DNA of 64,000 bases from JALUZX01 sp964561605. Lineage in GTDB: Bacteria > Planctomycetota > UBA1135 > JALUZX01. A model generated the notes under the pieces. The model was given only the letters and a program-made list of their open reading frames with translations, did no database searches and was not told the DNA's origin. The stretch covers positions 62,001 to 126,000 of the forward strand of contig CAZLQD010000005.1 in the NCBI GenBank assembly GCA_964561605.1, in the 5' to 3' direction. Shown piece after piece: positions 57,601 to 64,000 of the stretch (the first letter of the stretch is position 1; every line of letters starts with the position of its first letter). The translations under genes were made by a program, and so were the position numbers.

Positions 57601-58650
57601 GGGATCCACCGTTCCGTGCAGTTCCTGGAGAGTCATGAAGTTGGCCCTGTCCCTCGGGTGCAGACCCCGGGGGTCGGCGAGCCACTGGGGAATGGTGTAG
57701 GCCAGCATGGAGATGGGGCGGAGGTAGGGAACGTCCAGCCTCTCCAGGAGGGGCTTCCCCTCTCCTCCCCAGAAGGATCCGTGCCGGTCCTCCACGAGTA
57801 TATCCGGTTTTACGGCCTCCAGCATGGAGGCCGTCCTGGTCCCGGTATCACCGAAAAGGGTCACCACGTTGAACCCGGCCCTCTCCAGGGCACGGATCTC
57901 GGCGTCGATGACAGCCGTGTCCCTGGTCACCCAGAAAGACTGCTGGATCAGGAGGGCGGCCCTGGGCCGCCCCTCCTTCCAGCCCGCCTTCTCCCGGAAG
58001 GACTTCAGGTCCGGAAGGGCCTCCGCAATGCCGGGGAGATAGTATCCGTAGTCAGGGATAGCCGCCGGGGGAAGGACGTTTCTCTTCTCGCCGAGGTATG
58101 CTTTTGCCACGTATACGAGCAATCTCCGCATGTTGACCAGGCCCGAGGCCCGCCAGTAGGGAGGAACCCTGGGATCCTTCTCCAGGAGGCCCTCCCGGAC
58201 GAGGGGGGCCTGGGAAGCCCTTGCGTCCAGGGGGACGATCCGGGGGCGATCCTTCATCCCCCTAAAGAGACGGGACAGGGCCCGCCCGTCCTCCCGCTTC
58301 AAGTTCAGGACGAAGAGAACCCTCAGCCCCTCCGCCGCCTTCCCCCCTTTCTCCCCGAGAAGTTCCTTTTCTTCCAGGAAGACGACGGGAACCTTTTCGT
58401 CCCGTGAAGCCTGCTCGAGGAGGGGCTTGGCCCTGTCCCATACCCCGAGAAAACCGATCCGCGGCCGGCTTCGGGTCCCCCCGGCCACGCAGGGGGCAGG
58501 TCCGGCGGACAGCAGCAGGAGCATGGCCGCGAAAAACGCGGGCCGCCCGCCGCCCGCCGGCCGTCCCGAAGCCGGCGGAAGCCCCCCGGGACGAAAGAAA
58601 TCACCCCAGCGCATCCCAAGAATCGGGGAGCTTCCCGCGGATCGATCCAT
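54625..58650 (-). CDS. hmuS: Membrane-anchored CobN-type chelatase (HmuS-like)
   Basis: The ATG at 58650 lies 9 nt after the receptor stop; the longer frame upstream is the receptor's shadow. The 1341 residues begin with a hydrophobic secretion signal (AAMLLLLSAGPAPCVAGG), continue with the large CobN/BchH-type region (DTGTRTASML, HWGTHGSLELLPGKEAGL, PWIMDNLGEATLSRRRSY, DVFIAMGGQYKENF, NMTSQLSNHHSYEYLGGL), and end with one transmembrane helix (AAALACLGLLVLAGMAWKFG). CobN in the cytoplasm inserts cobalt; secreted relatives such as HmuS of Bacteroidota take metal out of, or put it into, imported tetrapyrroles. The operon (receptor, chelatase, ExbB, DUF2149) matches hmuRS-UV without hmuT or hmuY. 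Heme as substrate is an inference from that context. Confidence 0.85.
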   Translation of the reverse strand: MDRSAGSSPILGMRWGDFFRPGGLPPASGRPAGGGRPAFFAAMLLLLSAGPAPCVAGGTRSRPRIGFLGVWDRAKPLLEQASRDEKVPVVFLEEKELLGEKGGKAAEGLRVLFVLNLKREDGRALSRLFRGMKDRPRIVPLDARASQAPLVREGLLEKDPRVPPYWRASGLVNMRRLLVYVAKAYLGEKRNVLPPAAIPDYGYYLPGIAEALPDLKSFREKAGWKEGRPRAALLIQQSFWVTRDTAVIDAEIRALERAGFNVVTLFGDTGTRTASMLEAVKPDILVEDRHGSFWGGEGKPLLERLDVPYLRPISMLAYTIPQWLADPRGLHPRDRANFMTLQELHGTVDPIVVGGLKEDVRGFKLHVPVPGRADRFARRAWNWYSLRKKPNSLKRIVIVYYNKSLGKDDFLRGSPTGAFLDGPRSLMRFLPRMKSRGYDVGPLPRDEGELLRWIAERGRNIGPWAQGDLERMADRPGVVLVPARKLEGWMAEKLTLEQRAALAERFGPPPGRLMVVTRNGEKQIVLPMVRLGRIILAPQPLRGEREDERLLHSRDVPPPYNYLAFYWWLQEEFHADAVIHWGTHGSLELLPGKEAGLAPGDWSDLLTGDMPVVNPWIMDNLGEATLSRRRSYCVLVDHLVPPAVSAGLSGDLRKAGEEIEKFETLERGALKEAFRKRITELVKSTRIDETLGISGLEERLLTDGEIEKAASYLHRLFSETTPTTLHVLGKPPDRKLLAPYLAAVLGGSFLKAVAALHPGPEGEGRLARDRRLRALAEDLVRRCVLGKEAPPPRLAEKIRFARKVLAGLERAGDEIGNLLNALEGRYVPPGPGPDPIRNPACLPSGRNLYALNPEEIPTRPSWEIGKKLVDELLRRRHPRKVGIDLNGMNTMRDFGVMESQVLYLLGVRPVWDSNGLVEDVEVIPRKELGRPRVDVFIAMGGQYKENFPTRVKLLDKAVRLAAACREKDNLVREGSDRLMDMLLARGYSRERAALLSRARIFGTKQGNMSGTNILHLVPRSGAWCRKGEITSVYVDTMSFVYTKGAWGKKMKDLFHDAIQGTDTLVRVWASNMTSQLSNHHSYEYLGGLSMAVREMTGREPEAFIADVRDPAGPRLREFHEVLDTSFRTELLGRKWIKGMKGHGYAGAGMMAELVKNTFGWEVTRPESVSDGVWNEIYRVYVKDRYGLGLRKWFRKVNPHAFQDIAAVMLEAARKGFWKADPKVVRSLARIYAESVARFGPSAGLVSGGNRRLEDYVERNLDAPGDRAAAEAFRAALARSRGVGEGRKEKVRGPKLALEKKAPEAGPRGKSPLESWLEAAALACLGLLVLAGMAWKFGVPRP

Positions 58651-58658
58651 GTCTATTT

Positions 58659-61049
58659 CTACCACTTCACTTCCAGGGACATGTTGAAGGAACGGCCGTC
58701 GCCCGGGAGGCGGGAACCGAAGGACTGGTACTCCCTGTCCAGGAGATTGGTCACCGAGAAGGTGATTCCCACGTTCTCGGTGGGTTCGAAACCTGCCCTC
58801 AAATGGACCAGCAACCAGCCCGGGAGCCTCCCGGGGCGCCCCGGAAACTGGGCCTTGTCCCGGAGATCCCCGGAAGCGAAATCCTTCTCCCTCTTCCGGA
58901 GCGACCAGGGGACGACCAGTTCGACCCAGCGCCTCGCGCCGGAAGCCTCGTCGGCCTCCTTGTCCCAGAGAAGCCCCACGAGTCCGTAGAGGGGCGGTAT
59001 GAACCTCAGGGGCTCTCCCTCGGTCCGGTTCCTTCCCTTGGTGAACGTGGCGTTCCCCGTGAGGAAGATATCGCCCAGGTTCCCCCCCGCCAGGACCTTC
59101 CACCGCCCCTCCGCCTCCAGGCCCCAGATCCGGGCCTTCCCGACGTTCTTCTTCACGTAGACCTGCTCGTCGTCCTGCTTGATCCCGTCGCCGTTCAGAT
59201 CGATGAAGTCCGAACCGCCGAAGGTCCCGGGCCTGGACTCGATCAAGTCACGCATGTCCGTGAAGAACCCCGTAAAACCCCCACGGAACCGCTCCGTCCG
59301 GCCCTTCAAACCCAATTCCCAGGTTACGGCCTTCTCCGGGTCCAGGCCCGTGCTCGGAACGCTCACCCCGTAGGTGAAGGCCCCGGTCCGGAGCATGTCC
59401 GAGACACTCGGAGAACGGAAACCGCTGGCGACGTTGCCCACCAGGTTCAACCAGTCGTTCAGGGTGTAGACCGAACCCAGGCTCCAGGTGACGGAGGAGA
59501 AGTCGTCGGAGACGTCCAACTGGTCGGGGGTGAGTGGGCTGGGAGTGGTCGAGGCCCGGGGATTCGACTCCAGGCGAGTATAGTTGACGCGGATACCTGC
59601 CGAGAGCACGAGGTCTTCGATTCCCTTGTACTCCTCCAGGAGGAAGAGGCCCAGGTCGTAGACCAGGGCGTCGGGGTTGCTCGGAATCCTGTCGACCTTG
59701 CTGATCCTCGCCCCGGTGGCCTTGTCGAAGGTTTCCCGCTGGGAACGACCCGAGTCCACGTCGTCCACCCTGGAATCAAGACCGTAGACCAGGCGGTTCT
59801 CTTCGCTCGTGCGGGTAGTGAACTGGAACCCCAGCCCGTAGACGTCCCTTTGCCTGGTGGTCACGTCCTTCCTTGTCGTCGTGGCCTGTTCGGAACCACG
59901 GAAGCGCTCTTCCCGTTCACCCCTCCAGTAGAACTTGGCCTTCATCTCGTCGCAGAAGGATCCCGGGCCCCTTCCCGAGTAGGAAAGCTCGCCGAGCTGG
60001 GTCGTGGAGTAAGGGGTCTTGGCCATCCTCTTCCTCAGGCCGCTCGAGGTCAGGTAGAGGGAGGTATGGGCCCTCCACCAGTCGTTCACGTGGGGATCGT
60101 CCCAAGGCTGGTCGAATCGGTATACGGCCAGACGGCATGTTCTCCAGTACGCCGCCTCCAGGAGATCGCCCCCTCCCAGGTCGAACCCGACCCGCACATC
60201 GAAGTTCTTCTCCCGCCACGAGGTGTTGGAGAGTTCCCCCAGGTCTCCGCCGCCCCGGGTGTCCCCCGTATCCATGAAGGTTCCGCCGAGGAGGAAGTTG
60301 ACCGGACGCTGTCCGCCGGAAACCTCCACCCTCTGGGTGAACTGGTTCCCAGCCGACTCCCAGATGCTCCTCGTTCCCCCGTGGAGTTCCAACTTCTCCG
60401 GGAACCCGTGAAACCGCCTGGGGATCACGTTGATGGTCCCGCCCACGGCGTCGCTCCCGTAGAGGACCGACGCCGGTCCGCGGACGATCTCGACCCTGTC
60501 GACGGACATCCTGTCCACGTTGTTCATGAAAGCGTTCGGCCCGGCGAAGATGGTCCCGTCGGTGAGTCTCACCCCGTCGTACATGGGCAAGATGAATTTC
60601 CCGATCAGCCCGCGGATGATGGGTGCGCCGCCTCTCCGTCCCGTCTGCTGGACGAAGACCCCAGGCTCCCCCCGGAGGAGTTCGGCCATGGTGGGAGAGG
60701 AATTCATCCTCCGTTTCACCTCCTCCCGGTCCACTACCGCCACGGCCCGACTGGACTGGTCCGGGTCCTCGGGAACCCGGGAGGCAGTGACCACGGCCTC
60801 GGGAAGAGCCACGGCCTTCCCAGCCTTCCCACGCGACTTTCCCGAAGCAACCCGGGAGGACCGGCCCCCCCCGGTCGGGACGTTTCGAACTTCTCCTCCC
60901 CGGCCTCCGCCGGGGACGCCGCCTCCCTGGAGGAAAGCCGGGGGAGAAGACTCCTTTCCAGGGGAAACAGGGGCGGCGCAACTCCAAAGAACCACTCCCA
61001 GGGCCAGGAACCCCGGGATCCGGGCAAAGAATCTCACTCCATCCTTCAT
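58659..61049 (-). CDS. TonB-dependent outer-membrane receptor (HmuR-like)
   Basis: The ATG at 61049 (MKDGVRFFARIPGFLALGVV) opens an export signal; 796 residues. The N-terminus includes a Gly/Ser-rich linker, then ALPEAVVTASRVPEDPDQ, the plug domain (ELLRGEPGVFVQQTGRRGGA, VDRVEIVRGPASVLYGSDAV) and a 22-strand barrel ending in EVKW with a terminal aromatic residue. The VASGFRSPSVSDML stretch corresponds to the FRAP/YRAP box of heme receptors; the usual NPxL is less clear. It is the first gene of an operon with CobN-type chelatase, ExbB and DUF2149, which supports heme or a related tetrapyrrole as substrate. Cobalamin is the main alternative. Confidence 0.9.
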   Translation of the reverse strand: MKDGVRFFARIPGFLALGVVLWSCAAPVSPGKESSPPAFLQGGGVPGGGRGGEVRNVPTGGGRSSRVASGKSRGKAGKAVALPEAVVTASRVPEDPDQSSRAVAVVDREEVKRRMNSSPTMAELLRGEPGVFVQQTGRRGGAPIIRGLIGKFILPMYDGVRLTDGTIFAGPNAFMNNVDRMSVDRVEIVRGPASVLYGSDAVGGTINVIPRRFHGFPEKLELHGGTRSIWESAGNQFTQRVEVSGGQRPVNFLLGGTFMDTGDTRGGGDLGELSNTSWREKNFDVRVGFDLGGGDLLEAAYWRTCRLAVYRFDQPWDDPHVNDWWRAHTSLYLTSSGLRKRMAKTPYSTTQLGELSYSGRGPGSFCDEMKAKFYWRGEREERFRGSEQATTTRKDVTTRQRDVYGLGFQFTTRTSEENRLVYGLDSRVDDVDSGRSQRETFDKATGARISKVDRIPSNPDALVYDLGLFLLEEYKGIEDLVLSAGIRVNYTRLESNPRASTTPSPLTPDQLDVSDDFSSVTWSLGSVYTLNDWLNLVGNVASGFRSPSVSDMLRTGAFTYGVSVPSTGLDPEKAVTWELGLKGRTERFRGGFTGFFTDMRDLIESRPGTFGGSDFIDLNGDGIKQDDEQVYVKKNVGKARIWGLEAEGRWKVLAGGNLGDIFLTGNATFTKGRNRTEGEPLRFIPPLYGLVGLLWDKEADEASGARRWVELVVPWSLRKREKDFASGDLRDKAQFPGRPGRLPGWLLVHLRAGFEPTENVGITFSVTNLLDREYQSFGSRLPGDGRSFNMSLEVKW

Positions 61050-61222
61050 TCCGGAAGATCCCTTTCTCGAAATTGCAAAGGGCCGGTACGCACCCTCTCC
61101 ACGCACCGGGACCGGCATACCTTCTCAAATGGAAACGCGCCTCCTCCGCCCGGGAGGCCGCCTTCCGAGCCTAGAAACTCCAGAGAGGCGGAAAAGAGAC
61201 CGGCCCCGCCCTGGCAGGCGCT

Positions 61223-61246
61223 CCCGGCCGGTCGATTCCGGCCGGG
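61223..61246 (-). promoter_or_regulatory. Strong hairpin in receptor leader
   Basis: Perfect arms CCCGGCCGG/CCGGCCGGG around a 6-nt loop lie about 175 nt before the receptor ATG. No U-run follows on the minus strand, so it is a leader structure and not a clear terminator. Confidence 0.4.
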
Positions 61247-61693
61247 CGGCTTGGAACCGCCCTCCTCGGCAGGTCCCTTCCGGGGGAAGTTTCCACGCTC
61301 CTCTCCGTTGCTGGCGGGCCGCCCGGCCGTTCACCGAATGCACCCATCTTCTCAGTCGCACCTTCCCGGCCCCCGGGCCGGGTGGAATGGCAATGTCCTT
61401 GGGCCCGGAGGAAAAGGAATCCTTCGCTCCGGTGGAAAGGGACCAACAACGGCCTCTTCCCGAGGGAGGTTCAGTAAGAGAAAAAAAATCCTCTCCCCGG
61501 GCCCCCGCAGGTCTGGAGCAGGAGATCTTTACTCCCTCTCGTTCCTGTGCGTCCTCTCCCGGCCGAGGTGGGCCAAACCGACACACTTCAAGGTGGGCTT
61601 GGAACGAGGCCGGATCGGCCGGCGAAAAGAGCCCCTCCTCTGAAAGGGCGCCGGCCCGGACCGAGCTTTTCCCTCCCAAAGGACCCGCCCCGG

Positions 61694-61725
61694 GGAGGAG
61701 GGAACACCCTGGTATCCTCCTTTTT
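61694..61725 (+). terminator. Rightward intrinsic-terminator-like structure
   Basis: GGAGGA (61694-61699) pairs with TCCTCC (61715-61720), and inner GGG pairs with CCC around AACA; five T follow at 61721-61725. No plus-strand gene precedes it, so it may end a small or antisense RNA or be an attenuator before the 61883 gene. Confidence 0.4.
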
Positions 61726-61738
61726 CCGGAAGACCAGC

Positions 61739-61766
61739 TTGCCCTGAACCGGCTTCGTGTAACAAT
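61739..61766 (+). promoter_or_regulatory. Weak sigma-70-like promoter for the 61883 gene
   Basis: TTGCCC (61739-61744), a 16-nt spacer and AACAAT (61761-61766) match the consensus hexamers at 4 of 6 positions each. They lie about 115 nt before the ATG, in the only A/T-enriched stretch there. Confidence 0.35.
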
Positions 61767-61882
61767 AAAGTTTCAGGAAGGTGAACTCTCCCAGGGGCAC
61801 CTTCACTCCCGGTTCGACGACCGGGGGCCTCCTTCCTCGATAGACAAACCCATCCCTACCCAATCCCACGGAGGAAAAGACC

Positions 61883-63223
61883 ATGAAGAAATCTCTCCTG
61901 GCATCGGCCTTGCTGGCCGTCCTTCTCCCTTCCGCCCCGGCCCAACTGGGCAAACTCATGGAGAAATCCTTCAACATCCAGAAGATCTGCAACAACAACA
62001 ACGCCCTTCTCGGCATCGAATACGGCCCGGGCGCCGACCCCTCCAAACCGGGCGTGATCGTCAAAGACTATCTCTGGGTCTCGGGAAGGCGGGCCAACTC
62101 CAGTTCCCCCCACCAGCTCTACCAGATCGACATCCACGCCAAGGGCGGCCCCAAGCTGGTGAAAGCCTACAACGTTCCCGCCGCGGCCAACTCCTCGAGC
62201 TGGGGCCTCCGGGACCTGGCCTACGATTTCACCACCAATATTCTCTACGGCGGAACGGACACTTCCGCGAGCAAGGCCCTTTTCGCCTTCGACTGCAGGA
62301 ACCTGAAGTTCGACCAGACCAAGTTCATTTCCACCAACACCAGCCTCAGGTGCCTGAGGGCCATCGCCGTCGACCCCATCAAGAAGGTCTTCTATGTAGC
62401 CAACTGGACGAGCAACATCGAGGTCATCGATTACACGGGGAAAGTGCTCAAGGCCTTCCCGGCGAGCAAGCACGGAGCGTCCTCGATCTACGGCCTGGCT
62501 TTCATCGAATTCGGACCCCAGCGCGGCTTCCTCTGGTCCTTCGGGCAGGGCGGAAGCTCAGGCTCCTCCAGCAAGGTTCCGGGCTCGCGCGTCGTCCTCA
62601 AGCAGCACGACCTCTCCAAGGGAGGCGCCTTCACGGGAGTGATGACCTTCTCCGATCCCTCTGTCCCTTATACGGGAAGCACTTATCCAAAGGGCGGCAT
62701 CGCCGGAGGGCTCGCCTACGCCATGGACAGGCATTACGGGAAACCGGTGTTCTGGTGCCTCCACCAGGCCAGCCCCAACGACATGGCCGCCGTCATGGAC
62801 CCGGTGTGGCTCATCGGAACGGGTTGCCCGGGTAGCTCCAAGACCGAGCCCCTTCCCACCATGTCCGGCGACGCTCCCTACCTTGGCAACAAGAACTGGC
62901 AACTCCAGGTCACGGGGATCGCCGGAGCCAACTCGGCCTTCCTGTGGATGGGCCGGAGCGACAAGTCCTGGAAGGGAATCCCCCTCCCCTTCGACCTCTC
63001 CCCCTTCGGAATGAAAGGGTGCAAGGTCTTCTCCTCCTGGGAATTCCTCATCGGCTCCTCGACGGTCCAGTCCGGAATCGGAGTGGTGAAGCTTCCCCTG
63101 CCTGCGACGCCCGCTCTCAGCGGCCTGGGCCTCTACTGGCAGTGGCTCGTCTACGACCCCAAGCTGGGCGGGCCGGGCCTGCCTTTCGTGGTGTCCCCCT
63201 CCTGCGGAGCGGCCCTGAAATAG
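61883..63223 (+). CDS. Secreted propeller-like protein with C-terminal CPG domain
   Basis: The ATG follows GGAGGA and opens a signal peptide (MKKSLLASALLAVLLPSAPA), giving 446 residues. Residues 25-310 form a propeller-like region with DYLWVSGRR, LRDLAYDFTTNILYGGTD and LRAIAVDPIKKVFYVANW, in which blade-like strands repeat. The C-terminal ~130 residues hold the CPG domain: IGTGCPGSSKTEPL, PLPFDLSPFGMKGCKVF and LGLYWQWLVYD. Its cysteines align with those of the secreted protein at 37764. It is probably at the cell surface or released. It has a strong terminator downstream and is followed by another secreted protein gene. No enzymatic activity is suggested. Confidence 0.8.
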   Translation: MKKSLLASALLAVLLPSAPAQLGKLMEKSFNIQKICNNNNALLGIEYGPGADPSKPGVIVKDYLWVSGRRANSSSPHQLYQIDIHAKGGPKLVKAYNVPAAANSSSWGLRDLAYDFTTNILYGGTDTSASKALFAFDCRNLKFDQTKFISTNTSLRCLRAIAVDPIKKVFYVANWTSNIEVIDYTGKVLKAFPASKHGASSIYGLAFIEFGPQRGFLWSFGQGGSSGSSSKVPGSRVVLKQHDLSKGGAFTGVMTFSDPSVPYTGSTYPKGGIAGGLAYAMDRHYGKPVFWCLHQASPNDMAAVMDPVWLIGTGCPGSSKTEPLPTMSGDAPYLGNKNWQLQVTGIAGANSAFLWMGRSDKSWKGIPLPFDLSPFGMKGCKVFSSWEFLIGSSTVQSGIGVVKLPLPATPALSGLGLYWQWLVYDPKLGGPGLPFVVSPSCGAALK

Positions 63224-63251
63224 GGGTTGAGACCTACTTTCCTCTTCACCC

Positions 63252-63290
63252 GGGGCCGGGGGAACCTCCCCCGGCCCCTCGGTCTTTTTC
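63252..63290 (+). terminator. Intrinsic terminator after the 61883 gene
   Basis: GGGGCCGGGGG (63252-63262) pairs perfectly with CCCCCGGCCCC (63268-63278) around a 5-nt loop, followed by TCGGTCTTTTTC. It lies 28 nt past the stop at 63223. Confidence 0.85.
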
Positions 63291-63448
63291 CGGGGAAAGA
63301 GGAAAAAATCGCCTTTCTTCTCCGGAAAAACCGAACTTTTTCCCCCTTACAAAGGTCTAACCGAGATCGAGCTCTCCCCTTCCCGGTTCGGTCCATCCCC
63401 CGGGAAGGGCCTGTTTCCCTTCCAAACCACACCAAGGAGGAAAAAATC

Positions 63449-64000
63449 ATGAAAAGACTGCTGGCTCTCTCCCTCGGCCTGGCCCTCGTCTCCACGGGAC
63501 TCCAGGCCCAGACCATCACGGTGAAGGCCCTCAAGGACATGAAAGCCTGCGCCACCGCCACGAAGACCCCCAAGTGCAAAGTCTTCAAGGCCGGAGCCGT
63601 CACCAGGCCGGTCTTTCTCGCCGCCCAGGACAGGAGCTTCTTTCCCCCCGCCTTCGCCACGGCGAGCCTGACCCTCATCCCCAAGAAGGTGGTCAAGTTC
63701 AAGCCCGGCTCCGAGCTGGCGGACAAGGTCAAGTGCATGGGCGCCTCTTCGGCCGGCGCCGCCGCCCCGGCGATCCAGTGGACCTACCTTCCCGGCAAGA
63801 AGGTCCAGGGCGTGATCCGGGTCTCCCTGACAGGCGTCATCTTCGGCCAGGGCAAGGTGGACGCCTACGTGAAGTTCAACGGCAAGGAGTACGGCAAGAA
63901 GATCCAGAAGGCCGGCCCCTTCCGTTACTTCTTCACCATCCCCGTGGCCGCCACGGAGAAGGTCTCCCTCACCTACGGAATCCGGGAAGCGGGCCTCAAG
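63449..64000 (+). CDS. Secreted protein of unknown function, cut by window edge
   Basis: An ATG at 63449 follows a strong AAGGAGG site and opens a signal peptide (MKRLLALSLGLALVSTGLQA). The frame stays open for 184 codons to the right edge. The visible part is small-residue and Lys-rich, with ACATATKTPKCKVF, PGSELADKVKCMGASSAG and GVIFGQGKVDAYVKFNGKEY, suggesting beta-strands of an extracellular domain and at least three cysteines. It follows a terminator and so probably has its own promoter in the 158 nt before it. No family was recognised, and the C-terminus is missing. Confidence 0.75.
   Translation, partial: MKRLLALSLGLALVSTGLQAQTITVKALKDMKACATATKTPKCKVFKAGAVTRPVFLAAQDRSFFPPAFATASLTLIPKKVVKFKPGSELADKVKCMGASSAGAAAPAIQWTYLPGKKVQGVIRVSLTGVIFGQGKVDAYVKFNGKEYGKKIQKAGPFRYFFTIPVAATEKVSLTYGIREAGLK

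Larger units (their letters stand above)
61050..61882. other. Divergent intergenic region, hmu-like operon / CPG-domain gene
   Basis: These 833 nt contain no credible gene. Features seen are a 9-bp hairpin at 61223-61246 (arms CCCGGCCGG), a rightward intrinsic terminator-like structure at 61694-61725, and a weak rightward promoter at 61739-61766. No Fur-box consensus was recognised, nor a full cobalamin riboswitch, although short stretches recall parts of one. Confidence 0.5.

Noticed and set aside
61225..61345. Partial likeness to a cobalamin riboswitch on the minus strand (GGACCTGCC and GGTGAAC-like stretches)
   Set aside because: The conserved core (GCCCCCGCAACTG-type and the full B12 box) is missing and spacing is wrong, so it is not called.
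58404..61643. A 1079-codon plus-strand frame opposite the TonB receptor
   Set aside because: The minus strand encodes a clear TonB-dependent receptor; the plus frame is a G+C-driven shadow without domains.

Overview
The window is about two thirds G+C, and long spurious open frames occur on both strands. It most likely comes from a member of the Planctomycetota. Supporting signs are many secreted proteins with beta-sandwich C-terminal domains, including one built around a CPG motif that I associate with marine planctomycete genomes; long ELWKTDGT repeats; FHA and AAA+ regulators; and a diderm envelope with Lpt, lipid A and TonB genes. The taxonomic call is inference. No rRNA, tRNA, CRISPR array, insertion sequence or phage gene was found, so this looks like chromosome.

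Layout. 1-5042: three leftward genes for secreted proteins, the last running off the left edge: NlpC/P60 plus golvesin-like plus beta-helix, a propeller, and an SGNH-like hydrolase. 5528-10163: an S9 peptidase and a long-form urocanate hydratase (hutU), preceded by a leader holding an intrinsic terminator. 11012-15454: an FHA-GAF-AAA+-Fis regulator, then cysteine desulfurase and thiI. 15496-20249: a TPR-like protein, mutS, and a DUF481 outer-membrane protein. 21039-24113: a 1024-residue ELWKTDGT-repeat secreted protein. 24215-29995: an envelope block with lptG and lptF leftward and a tandem Kdo-kinase-like protein, an LpxL-type acyltransferase and a GT4 glycosyltransferase rightward. 30085-37627: a leftward run of PcrA/UvrD helicase, a sigma-54-type AAA+ protein without a DNA-binding domain, an FHA-TM-CAP protein and an FHA-TM protein. 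37764-46976: a CPG-domain secreted protein; an operon of GH88 glucuronyl hydrolase, SDR and OYE-family reductase; a 1.5-kb repeat-rich non-coding stretch; a divergent propeller-toroid protein that may be a polysaccharide lyase; and an OsmC protein. 46999-53494: a flippase, a GH97 glycosidase and a transglutaminase-thioredoxin-like protein. 53603-61049: TonB receptor, CobN-type chelatase, ExbB and DUF2149, matching the hmuRSUV heme-acquisition arrangement. 61883-64000: two secreted proteins, the second cut by the right edge.

How the parts fit. The envelope block would build and export lipid A-type lipids. The GH88/SDR/OYE operon and the divergent lyase-like protein may degrade a uronate-containing polysaccharide. 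The Hmu-like operon would import porphyrin and remove or insert its metal with a membrane-anchored chelatase. NifS and ThiI form a sulfur-transfer pair for tRNA 4-thiouridine or thiamine.

The strongest unexplained signals are non-coding. One is a duplicated ~390-bp unit at 42.5-43.3 kb whose two hairpins share outer stems and a GAA loop but have covarying apical stems. The other is a ~31-bp repeat, with two copies near 15.45-15.52 kb and one at 46.47 kb, that supplies the stop codons of three genes.
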